A DNA stretch of 34,976 bases, taken from the NCBI GenBank assembly GCA_017397545.1, contig JAFQIK010000033.1, positions 1 through 34,976 on the forward strand. The letters are read 5' to 3'. The notes under the pieces were generated by a model. It was not told the DNA's origin. It made no database searches and was given only the letters and a program-made list of their open reading frames with translations. Positions 23,611 through 31,451 of this stretch are shown here, piece after piece; the first letter of the stretch is position 1; each line of letters starts with the position of its first letter. Position numbers and translations under genes: made by a program. The DNA comes from Clostridia bacterium (GTDB lineage: Bacteria > Bacillota > Clostridia > TANB77 > CAG-508).

Positions 23611-24168
23611 TTATAAATAACTTACTATTTCTTCGAAAGTATCATATCCACTCTCAAGATTTATATGTCCTGCACCTGGCATTACTATTTCTTGTGTTGC
23701 AATTGTATCTGCAAATTCTTTTTCTATTTCGTATTTTACATATGGATCATTATCTGAATAGAAACAAATAATTTCATTAGCATATTGTTTTACATCTTGT
23801 AAATTATTAAAATACATAGATTCATTAACTGCATCATAATCTTTATCTATCCCTAAATAATTATTAAATCCACATACAAATATTAATTTATTAACTTTTA
23901 CTTTGTTTTCAGTTAAAAACTTTGATACAAAAACTGGTGCAATACTGTGCGCTATAATTATTGTATTTTCATTTATTAATCCTAAATCTAAATAATATTT
24001 AAATAATTTACTCCAATTTTCATAATTTTGATATCCAACTCCTATTGGAAAATCTGGTACATAAACTTGTTTTTCTTCTGATTGTATAAAATCGTGTAAC
24101 CAAGTAAACCAGTTTGAATATGGGCTACTAAATGACCCATGTATTATAAAATAATTTTTGTCTTCCAT
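23611..24168 (-). CDS. RBBP9/YdeN-type alpha/beta hydrolase
   Basis: A 185-residue small serine hydrolase. IIHGSFSSPYSNWF opens the fold, IIAHSIAPVF near residue 75 is the nucleophile elbow, YSDNDPYV near 140 carries the catalytic Asp and PGAGHINLESG near 165 the His. Length and order fit RBBP9/YdeN, whose physiological substrate is unknown. ATG at 24168 follows AGGAGAG. Confidence 0.9.
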   Translation of the reverse strand: MEDKNYFIIHGSFSSPYSNWFTWLHDFIQSEEKQVYVPDFPIGVGYQNYENWSKLFKYYLDLGLINENTIIIAHSIAPVFVSKFLTENKVKVNKLIFVCGFNNYLGIDKDYDAVNESMYFNNLQDVKQYANEIICFYSDNDPYVKYEIEKEFADTIATQEIVMPGAGHINLESGYDTFEEIVSYL

Positions 24169-24272
24169 CTTTATCTCTCCTATTCTTCTATTAATTTATG
24201 TTGTTCTGGGTACCATGCTGGTGAGCAAGGCATTGCTTTTGCAGTAATTGTATCATAAGTTTTCATAAAAAT

Positions 24273-24301
24273 AAAGCATACAATTTAATTTTGTATGCTT
24301 T
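24273..24301 (-). terminator. Terminator of the Thg1-like/radical SAM operon
   Basis: Arms AAAGCATACAA and TTGTATGCTTT around seven bases, then TATTTTTAT on the minus strand. It closes the gene cluster that begins at 27315. Confidence 0.8.
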
Positions 24302-24332
24302 TATAAATTATTAATAGCAATTTCTTCGAAGA

Positions 24333-24357
24333 GCGGGCGAATGCAATTCGCCCCTAC
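24333..24357 (-). repeat. REP-like palindrome 12
   Basis: GGGCGAAT and ATTCGCCC around GCA (perfect), tail CTAC, preceded by TTTCTTCGAAG. It lies between the radical SAM stop and the terminator. Confidence 0.85.
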
Positions 24358-24383
24358 ATTTACTCTATATTTTTTATTACGTT

Positions 24384-25245
24384 CTATATATTAATTTTTC
24401 TCTTATTTTCTAATCTCTCTAAAAATCCACATGTTTTGCAAAGTTTACACGTTATAATGCTATTTTCAAAGTTTTTCTTTATTGTTATTGTTTTAGTATT
24501 GCTTAATATATCTTCTAAATCTTCTTTAAAAATATTTCCAAGTGGTATATCTCCATTATTGTCTAAACAACATGGTACTACTGTTCCATCTACAAGTATT
24601 GCAATTTGTTCTTTTAATCCTAAGCATCTGCCTTTTTGTATTATTTCTTTTTTGTTTATGTCTGGCCATGTAAATTCTATATCTTGATTTATAAATACAT
24701 TTTCTTTTATTTTTATATACTCATTTTCCATAAGCTGCTGTTTTAAATTTTGTATACCATAATAATTTTCTATTTCTTTTATAATTTGACTATTAATATC
24801 ATTTTCTTTAATACTTTTTAAATTCCATAATCTATATGAAATTATTACATCTTCTAATTGTCTCTCACTTTCAAAAATATTATTTAAATATTGTTTGTTT
24901 AAATTTTTATTTTGCATAATGCTATGTATAGAAAAATTAATTTGCCTTACTGCTTTAGTGTTTTTTATTAAATCTATATTTTTATCAATTAATGTTCCAT
25001 TTGTTGTTATATTTGCTTGCAAATTATATTTTTCTAATATTTTAAAAATTTGTCCGAAGTTCGTTATGTAAAAGTGGTTCGCCTTTTACATGCAAAGCTA
25101 CCATTTTAGTGTGTTTATGTATTTTTTTGATAACTTCTTCAAATTTTTGAGCAGTCATAAATTCTTTTTTTCTTTTTGTTTCTGGACAAAATTTGCAATT
25201 TAAATTACATACATTTGTTATTTCTATATATATTTTTTTAAACAT
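24384..25245 (-). pseudogene. Radical SAM/SPASM protein, frameshifted near residue 64
   Basis: The first frame (ATG 25245, AAGGCGG upstream) gives MFKKIYIEITNVCNLNCKFC, whose CxxxCxxC binds the SAM [4Fe-4S] cluster, then HVKGEPLLHNEL. One extra base at about 25056 ends that frame; removing it continues as GQIFKILEKYNLQANITTNG and a complete C-terminal half, ending at 24384. The C-terminus has a SPASM-type Cys set (GRCLG, VVPCCLDNNGD, CKLCKTCGF) for an auxiliary cluster. The restored protein would have about 286 residues. Such enzymes often modify peptides, but no precursor peptide was recognised nearby. Last gene of the Thg1-like cluster. Confidence 0.8.
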
Positions 25246-25259
25246 TTTTTCCGCCTTTT

Positions 25260-25877
25260 TTATATAGTACTACTACTAGCAGTTTCTTTATCTTCTTCAT
25301 TTTCTTTATCATCAAAAACAAATTTTATAGTACTATCATATAATTGTTGATAATTTAATCTTTTTGATTTTATCTCTTGATTGTCTAGTAACCAAATCTC
25401 TATCATATCCCATATTGCTACCCACCAAACTACACATATAAAATCCGAAAGGATTCTTCCTAAATTTTCAACTAATATGTTTATTACAAGAAAAACAATT
25501 CCAATAGCTGCAAAAAGCCATGCTCTTCTATTGTTTAATGCTAGGTCATACTCATTGTCATCTATTTCCATACCGTAGTTATTTTTAATATTCTTTTTGA
25601 TTTTAGTTTGTAATTCTTCGTCAATTTCTGGGCAATGAATTTCTAAAACTATATCTGTGTTTATTGGAACCATATATGCAATTTCTTCTATGTAATCACA
25701 TACACTATCTGAAAGTTCCATTTGTTTATAGTCGTGTTTCATATATAAATCTGATATTTTTTCAAGTTTTACTGGAATTACAGCTTTTCCTTTTTGCATA
25801 TAGTTTTTTTCTACATAATTTAATTCACTAAATTTAATTTTTCTATTTTTTCTTTTTCCTTTTCTTTTCGCTGGCAT
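25260..25877 (-). CDS. Conserved membrane protein, two helices, basic N-terminus
   Basis: A 205-residue protein. A very basic N-terminus (AKRKGKRKNRKIKF) and a soluble domain of about 105 residues precede two hydrophobic stretches (residues 118-136 and 143-162, with VVWWVAIWDMIEIWLLD) and a C-terminal NYQQLYDSTIKFVFDD plus acidic tail. I know similar hypothetical proteins from Bacillota but no function. ATG at 25877 follows AAAGGAG. It is tightly packed: 14 bases after the second Thg1-like gene, 14 before the radical SAM gene. Confidence 0.75.
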   Translation of the reverse strand: MPAKRKGKRKNRKIKFSELNYVEKNYMQKGKAVIPVKLEKISDLYMKHDYKQMELSDSVCDYIEEIAYMVPINTDIVLEIHCPEIDEELQTKIKKNIKNNYGMEIDDNEYDLALNNRRAWLFAAIGIVFLVINILVENLGRILSDFICVVWWVAIWDMIEIWLLDNQEIKSKRLNYQQLYDSTIKFVFDDKENEEDKETASSSTI

Positions 25878-25891
25878 AAATTCTCCTTTTC

Positions 25892-26587
25892 TTAAAAATT
25901 ATTTATGTCTAAATATATAATTTCTTCTTCTCTTTCTATGTCAGGTAACTCTACTATTCGATTATTAAGAAAAGCATCTATATCTATACGCTGACCTTTA
26001 ATGTATAAATTTCCTTTTGTAAATTCTTTTATATTTTCATACTCTCTAAACTCACTACATTCCTGTTCTTTTTTTGCTAATGGTATTTTACCAGCATTTT
26101 TAACTTGTTTTCTTTTTAAAAAGTATGTTAATTTTAGATCAAATATTGATAAATTTCTGAATTTTATATATGATTTAATTTTACCTTTAGGTATATTTAA
26201 ACATTTGCAATGCCAATATATCGGTGCATTTTTATATCTGTCATTAAAATATTTATAAAAACATTGTGAAAATATTGATATAATTTCATGAGATTTATAT
26301 TTTTTACTTGACACAAATTCTTTTAATTTTTTACTATCTTCTATTATAAAGCTTACTTCATCCACACCTAATATTGCCATACAATTTAATTCTACAGTAA
26401 AATATTTTACTGTTTGTTCAAAAACATCATTAAAACTATTTTTATTTTCTGTAATCAAACTATGATTCATACTTTTAGTAATATCTTTTCCATCTAAAAA
26501 TATTACTATAGGTTTGTTATCACTCATTTTTAAATTGTATTTATTTTCAATATTACAAAAATAATTATTCCACTCTACTTTATTCAT
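25892..26587 (-). CDS. Thg1-like 3'-5' polymerase-fold protein, second copy
   Basis: A 231-residue protein. PIVIFLDGKDITK near residue 27 and GVDEVSFIIED near 78 match the metal-binding palm motifs of tRNA-His guanylyltransferase (LDGK...SDEISF). SHEIISIFSQCFYKYFND and CLNIPKGKIKSYIKFRN match the later Thg1 signatures (the family has nLPkeevxnYfiwRq). The overall order fits Thg1-like proteins, which add or repair 5' nucleotides of tRNA in the reverse direction. It is divergent: the RVFNLP Arg is replaced by Cys-Lys-Cys. ATG at 26587 follows GGAAGA; it lies 14 bases after the first copy, to which it is clearly paralogous. Confidence 0.65.
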   Translation of the reverse strand: MNKVEWNNYFCNIENKYNLKMSDNKPIVIFLDGKDITKSMNHSLITENKNSFNDVFEQTVKYFTVELNCMAILGVDEVSFIIEDSKKLKEFVSSKKYKSHEIISIFSQCFYKYFNDRYKNAPIYWHCKCLNIPKGKIKSYIKFRNLSIFDLKLTYFLKRKQVKNAGKIPLAKKEQECSEFREYENIKEFTKGNLYIKGQRIDIDAFLNNRIVELPDIEREEEIIYLDINNF

Positions 26588-26601
26588 TATATCTTCCAAT
26601 C

Positions 26602-27315
26602 CTATATTGATTTGTCAAATTCTATTAGGTCAAAAAATTCTACATTTTCATTTTTTCTCTCTAAAACGACAATATTTCCTTTCAAATATTCTTTTAAATC
26701 TATTTTATCTCCTTTATACTGTAAAACTCCATTTTGATATTCTTCTATTAAAGAATATGTTTTATATTTTTTACACATTTCTATTTTTTCTTCTAATTTT
26801 ATACCATACGCACCTCTTACTCCATTTTGTTTTAAGAAAAATGATGTTATTCCTTTTAATATTCCTCTACTTTTAAACTTAATATATGCTTCTATCTTTT
26901 CCTTTGATATATTAAAACATTTACAATGCCAATAAACGTTTTCACCTTCGTATATATTGTTAAAATATTCAAAAAAATATTGTGAAAACACAGATGCTAT
27001 ATCATGTGTTCTGTAGTTTTTTTCATTATTTATTGTATTAATAAGCATATCTGCATCTTCTATAATAAAGCTAATTTCATCAGTCCCCCATATTGATAAA
27101 CAATTATATCTTGTGCTAAAATACTTAGAGGTTAATTCCATAGCATCAAAAAATCCATTTTTATTGCCTTTTAGTATGTTTATATATTTCTTAGATGCAT
27201 CTTTTGCATCTAAGAATATAATTATCGGCTTATTTGCACTTAGTCTCATATTATACTTATTTCTCATATTATTAAAATAATTAAACCATTTTCTTTCTAA
27301 AATTTTTTCTTCCAT
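26602..27315 (-). CDS. Thg1-like 3'-5' polymerase-fold protein, first copy
   Basis: A 237-residue paralogue of the next gene. PIIIFLDAKDASKK near residue 26 and WGTDEISFIIEDAD near 79 carry the two metal-ligand sites; HDIASVFSQYFFEYFNNIY, YWHCKCFNISKEKIEAYIKF and FLKQNGVRGAYGIKLEEK follow. Sequence identity between the copies is concentrated in these motifs, so both are probably active or scaffold-related. Start 27315 is preferred over 27324, because GAGG lies ten bases before the former and touches the latter. The gene begins 26 bases after a nested-stem element. Known bacterial Thg1-like proteins are usually single, so a tandem pair is unusual. Confidence 0.65.
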   Translation of the reverse strand: MEEKILERKWFNYFNNMRNKYNMRLSANKPIIIFLDAKDASKKYINILKGNKNGFFDAMELTSKYFSTRYNCLSIWGTDEISFIIEDADMLINTINNEKNYRTHDIASVFSQYFFEYFNNIYEGENVYWHCKCFNISKEKIEAYIKFKSRGILKGITSFFLKQNGVRGAYGIKLEEKIEMCKKYKTYSLIEEYQNGVLQYKGDKIDLKEYLKGNIVVLERKNENVEFFDLIEFDKSI

Positions 27316-27340
27316 ATCTTTCATTCCTCTACTTATAATA

Positions 27341-27450
27341 AAGAGTAAGTAAACCCAAGGCTCACTTACTCTTGTTGCAATATACTAGTAACCTACGTAC
27401 TAGTTCTACAATAGAATTCGTGGATTACGTTCCAATACTTAAATATTGCA
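27341..27450 (-). ncRNA. Nested-stem RNA-like element before the Thg1-like genes
   Basis: Bases 27376-27450 form a 75-base unit closed by TGCAATAT/ATATTGCA (8 bp), then an inner stem GTAACC-ACG/CGT-GG-TTAC (27388-27397 with 27419-27428, two single-base bulges), then TTCTA-CAA-TAGAA (27404-27416). A separate 10-bp hairpin AAGAGTAAGT/ACTTACTCTT follows at 27341-27373. The size and closed end recall a tRNA, but no T-loop motif was found. It could be a small RNA or a structured leader; a terminator separates it from upstream genes. Confidence 0.5.
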
Positions 27451-27465
27451 TATTAATTATATAAT

Positions 27466-27491
27466 AAAAAACTTTTTTAAACAAGTTTTTT
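27466..27491 (-). terminator. Terminator upstream of the structured element
   Basis: AAAAAACTT and AAGTTTTTT around eight bases, with ATTAT after it on the minus strand. It separates the S66 remnant from the Thg1-like unit. The stretch 27492-27631 holds only a C-terminal-like scrap (EELVYKIEEMLKQ) with no start. Confidence 0.6.
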
Positions 27492-27631
27492 ATAAAAATT
27501 CTTCTCATTGTTTTAGCATTTCTTCGATTTTATAAACCAATTCTTCTATTTGTATTTTCCTTTACTATATTAATTAGTTATTAAAAAATCTCCTCATATA
27601 ATATAGTTAATATCTTTATATTTAGAAATTA

Positions 27632-27873
27632 TTATTCTAAAATTTCCACTTCACATTTTGTTGCATCTAATTTTACTTTAGCCCCTATCGGCATAACAAT
27701 ATTTTCACAATTATGCCCAAAATCATTACATTTTAAAATTGGGAATGTATATTCCCCATATCTTTAAATATTTGCAATCCATAATTAAATCGTTCTTTTA
27801 AATCTTCTGTTACTGGTGCTGATGGTGAAATTATTCCTATTGTGTCTCCTACTTTTAATTTGTTTGGTAACAT
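27632..27873 (-). pseudogene. LD-carboxypeptidase (peptidase S66) with large internal deletion
   Basis: ATG at 27873 (AGAGGA upstream) opens LPNKLKVGDTIGIISPSAP, the S66 N-terminus. After about 38 residues the homology jumps, with a frame change, to GEYTFPILKCNDFGHNCENI and VMPIGAKVKLDATKC, the S66 C-terminus, ending at 27632. Roughly the middle two thirds of the family's usual 300 residues, including the catalytic Ser, are missing. This is a clear deletion remnant of an enzyme that trims murein tetrapeptides. Confidence 0.8.
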
Positions 27874-27924
27874 ATTTTTCCTCTTTTCTATTAATAATTT
27901 TCTTAAGCAAGTCTCTGTGAGAAC

Positions 27925-27948
27925 CGGGCGACTACTAGTCGCCCCTAC
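27925..27948 (-). repeat. REP-like palindrome 13
   Basis: Arms GGGCGACTA and TAGTCGCCC around C, tail CTAC; core identical to palindrome 3. It lies just upstream of the S66 remnant. Confidence 0.85.
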
Positions 27949-27991
27949 ATTACTCTACTTTTTGGTATTATCTATTAAACATTAATATTTT

Positions 27992-28909
27992 CTATCCATT
28001 TATATATTCTTCATATCCGTATTCTTTAGATGTTCCTTCTAATTCTTTAATAGATAATCCTATTTTTAATTTTTCTTTATCTATATTTATAATTTTTGCA
28101 TTAACTAGTTGTCCTAGCTCAAGTTCGTCTTCTGGTTTTGTAACTCTTTTTAGTGTTGTTATTTCTGAATTATGAACCAATCCTTCTAATCCTTCTTCTA
28201 TTTCTAAAAATGCTCCAAATGGTGCATATTTTACTACTTTACATGTTACAATATCATTTACTTTATATTTATCAGCTAAAGAAAACCAAGGATTTTCTCC
28301 TTTTAAAGGATATTCTAAAGCTATTTTTCTTTCTTCTTTATTGTAAGATTTTATTTTAACTTCTATTTCATCATTTATATTAAATTTATCTTCTAGTTTT
28401 TGATTTTTATCCCAAGTTAATTCTGATATATGTGCAAGACCGCTAACTACGCCTAAATCAACAAAGATTCCATAATCTGCAATTTTAGAAATAGTTCCTA
28501 TGTATGTTTTTCCTACTGCTATATTATCCCAAAATTCTTGAATATTTCTTGCTCTTTCTATTTTTTGTTTTTCTCTTTCTTCTGCTTGTTTAATTCTTAA
28601 TTCTTGTTCTTTTTTTCTATCTTCTCTTTTCTTATACTTTTTATATGATAAAAGAACGTTTCCTTCTCCATCATTCCATTTTAAAACATCTGCTGTAATT
28701 GTATCTCCTGCTTTAAATTCATCATTAGGATTTTTGCTTGCATCATCTGAATATTCAGCTTTTGGTATAATTCCATCTGCTTTGTATTTAAAATCAACAA
28801 ATATTTCTCCTTTACTAGATACTTGTATTACAGTACCTGTAACTGTTTTGTCATCCTTTTTAGCATTTAATGATTCTGCATATAATTTTTGTAAATCTTT
28901 TTCTGTCAT
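27992..28909 (-). CDS. S1-domain RNA-binding protein (RpsA-like)
   Basis: A 305-residue protein with three S1 OB-fold domains: VTGTVIQVSSKGEIFVDF near residue 23, TYIGTISKIADYGIFVDLG near 135 and VTCKVVKYAPFGAFLEI near 215. A charged coiled linker (KKREDRKKEQELRIKQAEER) lies near 90-115. The domain count and order match short Bacillota S1 homologues, which bind mRNA and may aid translation initiation. ATG at 28909 follows AAAGGAG. No IspH or CMK fusion is present. Confidence 0.9.
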   Translation of the reverse strand: MTEKDLQKLYAESLNAKKDDKTVTGTVIQVSSKGEIFVDFKYKADGIIPKAEYSDDASKNPNDEFKAGDTITADVLKWNDGEGNVLLSYKKYKKREDRKKEQELRIKQAEEREKQKIERARNIQEFWDNIAVGKTYIGTISKIADYGIFVDLGVVSGLAHISELTWDKNQKLEDKFNINDEIEVKIKSYNKEERKIALEYPLKGENPWFSLADKYKVNDIVTCKVVKYAPFGAFLEIEEGLEGLVHNSEITTLKRVTKPEDELELGQLVNAKIINIDKEKLKIGLSIKELEGTSKEYGYEEYING

Positions 28910-28929
28910 AGTTTAAACATCTCCTTTTA

Positions 28930-29181
28930 TTAATTTTTATCAATTATTTTCTTAGCGTAAGAACAATCAGCAATAAGTTTTTTATTATATTTTTTTGCAT
29001 TTTCTATAATATTTTCTACAAGCTTTCTTGCAATTCCTTGCCCTTGATACAAATTGCTAACTTCTGTATGAACTATATTCCAAGTTTCTTCTGTTTCTAT
29101 ATAATCGCATTCTCCAATTTTAGCATCATTATCGTATGCTATGGATTTATTGTTGTCTTTATCAAACTTTATCTCAATCAT
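28930..29181 (-). CDS. Short GNAT-like acetyltransferase (COG2388 type)
   Basis: An 83-residue protein. YIETEETWNIVHTEVSNLYQ and GQGIARKLVENIIENAKKYN hold the acetyl-CoA loop (Q/RxxGxG type), and KKLIADCSYAKKII matches the CSYAxxW-type end of this short one-domain family. Acceptor unknown. ATG at 29181 follows AGGAGG and overlaps the stop of the upstream gene by four bases. Confidence 0.85.
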   Translation of the reverse strand: MIEIKFDKDNNKSIAYDNDAKIGECDYIETEETWNIVHTEVSNLYQGQGIARKLVENIIENAKKYNKKLIADCSYAKKIIDKN

Positions 29182-29687
29182 AATAACCTCCTGTTTTTTT
29201 CTTTATAAAACCCTATTATTGAGCTAGCAAATGCTATGCTTATTAAAATCACTCCTAAAACTGATTTTATATATATATTATAAATTATCATAAGTCCGTT
29301 TACAATTATTCCTAACATTTTATATATTTTCGTATTTTTTTGCCAAAGAGCATATGTATAAATTAATGTTGCAATTATATTAAATAAACAAAAATAACTA
29401 TTAAATGTAAAAATAGAAGCAATTAATGTTAGTAAAAGAATTAATACTAAATTTAACACATTCTTTTTATTTTTTGTAAATAGTAAATTTCTTATTATTG
29501 CCACAAAACACATTGCCATTCCAGTATATGCGTTTAATAATAAATACGATATACTGCTAATAATAGTAGCTATAATTCCATATATTAAAATTTTATTACT
29601 ATCTTTTAAATTAAATGTAGAGCTATAAATCAAATAATAAATTATTACTAAAATTTGTGATAATATGTACGTTAACGATAGCGTCAT
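29178..29687 (-). CDS. YgjV-family inner membrane protein
   Basis: A 169-residue protein with five to six hydrophobic helices and a short basic end (YKEKNRRLL). The pattern LTYILSQILVIIYYLIYSST, MCFVAIIRNLLFTKN and ALWQKNTKIYKMLGIIVNGL fits the YgjV family of unknown function. ATG at 29687 follows AAAAGGAG by nine bases. It overlaps the downstream acetyltransferase by four bases, so the two are translationally coupled. Confidence 0.8.
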   Translation of the reverse strand: MTLSLTYILSQILVIIYYLIYSSTFNLKDSNKILIYGIIATIISSISYLLLNAYTGMAMCFVAIIRNLLFTKNKKNVLNLVLILLLTLIASIFTFNSYFCLFNIIATLIYTYALWQKNTKIYKMLGIIVNGLMIIYNIYIKSVLGVILISIAFASSIIGFYKEKNRRLL

Positions 29688-29702
29688 ATAATCTTACTCC
29701 TT

Positions 29703-29789
29703 TTATTTTATACAATATTTTTCTAACATCCCTTTACTTTGAATATATAATGGAATAAGTAATCTTCCTATTCTTCCATTACCATCTAA
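29703..29789 (-). pseudogene. Fic-domain remnant
   Basis: On the minus strand the frame reads LDGNGRIGRLLIPLYIQSK, then GMLEKYCIK and stop. This is the end of the Fic active-site motif and following helix. The expected His-Pro-Phe just before is degraded (stop codon in frame). About 28 residues remain of a second Fic protein, distinct in sequence from the intact one at 18689. Confidence 0.7.
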
Positions 29790-29807
29790 TCAATATGATG
29801 TTGTTTG

Positions 29808-30302
29808 TTAATACTTATTTTTTGCATCTATTACAAACAATGTAAATTGTTCATCCCACTTTTCTATATCACATTTCTTTAATATCTTATAATTCTTTTC
29901 TATCCAATAGTTTAATGTTTCAAGCCATCTTTCATTTCTTTTAAGCACAATAAATTCTAGTCTCCCATTAATTTGATTAAATACTTTTTTAAGAATTTTA
30001 AAAGCAAACATTCCTTTTCTATATTTTGGCATAATCCAAAATTCTTCTATACATTTCCCCTCTTCTGTATATTTTGTATTGTTACTTATTAATATAAATC
30101 CAGCATATTTCTCTTTTACCTTTATAAATAATGCCTGGCTATGTTCATTTTCAAAATATAATTGTATATCTATAGATTCGAATCTTCCATTTTCATTTAA
30201 ATCTTCATTATAATAAACATTAAAATCATATTGATAATATTCTAGTAAATTCTTTAATATTTCTGATTTTTCTTTACTCACCTTTTCAATTTGAAAATCC
30301 AT
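29808..30302 (-). CDS. GNAT-family acetyltransferase
   Basis: A 164-residue single-domain protein. ALFIKVKEKYAGFILISNN near residue 55, IEEFWIMPKYRKGMFAFKIL near 85 (acetyl-CoA loop, weaker than usual) and LEFIVLKRNERWLETLNYWIEKNY near 112-135 fit the GNAT core. Substrate unknown. ATG at 30302 follows GGGG by seven bases. Confidence 0.8.
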   Translation of the reverse strand: MDFQIEKVSKEKSEILKNLLEYYQYDFNVYYNEDLNENGRFESIDIQLYFENEHSQALFIKVKEKYAGFILISNNTKYTEEGKCIEEFWIMPKYRKGMFAFKILKKVFNQINGRLEFIVLKRNERWLETLNYWIEKNYKILKKCDIEKWDEQFTLFVIDAKNKY

Positions 30303-30384
30303 ATATTTACCCCTTAGTTTTTTAAATTTTCTAATATTGACACTACTTCAACGTGTGAAGTCAGTCCATCGTTGATACCTCATT

Positions 30385-31281
30385 CTAGCCTTGTTTGTTG
30401 ATTGTTGATATGTTCTCTTTTTTGTCTTTCAACTGTATAAATATTCCTAATACTATAACTATCAAACCAAGTATTGAATAAATATTAAAACTTTCTTTTA
30501 ATATTAATGCTGTCCATATTAATGATAAAAATGGTGTTATGTATGCTAAATTTGAAATTTTTGCAGTATCTCCTTTTTCTAGTGCTAATGCCCAAGAAGT
30601 AAAAGCAGTTGCTGATGTAAATAGTCCAATCCAAGTTAATCCTAATACCTCATTTAATTGTAAAGATATTGTATTATTAGAAAATAATATGTATAGCAAT
30701 GATATTATAAATGAAGATAAATAATATAACATCATACTTAAAAATTTATTGTATCCTTTTTGTTTATTAAGTACAGAAAATAAACCATAGGAAACAGCAG
30801 CTAAGATACAGTATGTTGCGCCTATTATACTTTCTTTTTCTACGTTTAATAAATCTCCTTTTGCTGTTACAATTATTACTCCTATAAAAGACAAAACAAT
30901 TGCAATTACTTTCCTTAAAGTCATTTTTTCTTTTAATATAATACAAGCAAAAACTACAGTTATAATAGGCCATAAATAATTAATTATAAAAGCTTGAGAA
31001 GCTTCTAATGTGTCTATTCCTAAATATAAAAATAAATTATATAAAAATGTTCCCAAAATTCCTATTATAAATATTTGTATATAATCTTTTAATTTATATT
31101 GCTTTAAACCTTTTAAATTACCTTTTAGTAAATTTATAATAAATAAAAATACAAAAGCAAATAATGAACCTACTAATAATATTTGCATACTATTTAAATT
31201 TCCTAATAATAATTTAGTAACTGTCGCTGTTGTTGACCATAAGAATATTGATACAAATGCATATATATATTCTTTTTTCAT
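30385..31281 (-). CDS. DMT-superfamily (EamA) transporter
   Basis: A 298-residue protein with ten transmembrane helices in two EamA repeats: AFVSIFLWSTTATVTKLLL at the start and GATYCILAAVSYGLFSVLNK near residue 153. SAAT-like motif TSATAFTSWALALEKGD and TPFLSLIWTALILKES near 245 are typical of the second repeat. It probably exports a metabolite or amino acid; the substrate is not predictable. ATG at 31281 follows AAGGGAA. Downstream, 30303-30384 holds no gene. Confidence 0.9.
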   Translation of the reverse strand: MKKEYIYAFVSIFLWSTTATVTKLLLGNLNSMQILLVGSLFAFVFLFIINLLKGNLKGLKQYKLKDYIQIFIIGILGTFLYNLFLYLGIDTLEASQAFIINYLWPIITVVFACIILKEKMTLRKVIAIVLSFIGVIIVTAKGDLLNVEKESIIGATYCILAAVSYGLFSVLNKQKGYNKFLSMMLYYLSSFIISLLYILFSNNTISLQLNEVLGLTWIGLFTSATAFTSWALALEKGDTAKISNLAYITPFLSLIWTALILKESFNIYSILGLIVIVLGIFIQLKDKKENISTINKQG

Positions 31282-31451
31282 ATTTTATTCCCTTCTTTTG
31301 ACCTATCCACCGCATACCACCTTGCGATTTCAGAACTTTAATTTTTAAAATTTTTCACTATCTTTTAACTTTTTTAAAAATTTCGTTTTTTTAAAAACTC
31401 AGCATTTTCAGCGCTTTTAGAGCTCACTTGTGACATAGCAACGATACGCAC

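Noticed and set aside
24180..24266. 28-residue frame (MKTYDTITAKAMPCSPAWYPEQ...) before the RBBP9-like gene
   Set aside because: No ribosome site and it starts right after a terminator; it looks like a gene-end scrap rather than a gene.
27341..27373. 10-bp hairpin before the Thg1-like genes as a terminator or T-box
   Set aside because: No U-run follows it and no T-box specifier or antiterminator bulge motif was found, so it was kept as part of the structured element only.
30319..30375. Minus-strand frame reading TSHVEVVSILENLKN after the transporter gene
   Set aside because: Resembles the end of a methyltransferase but is too short and has no start; could be chance or a relic.
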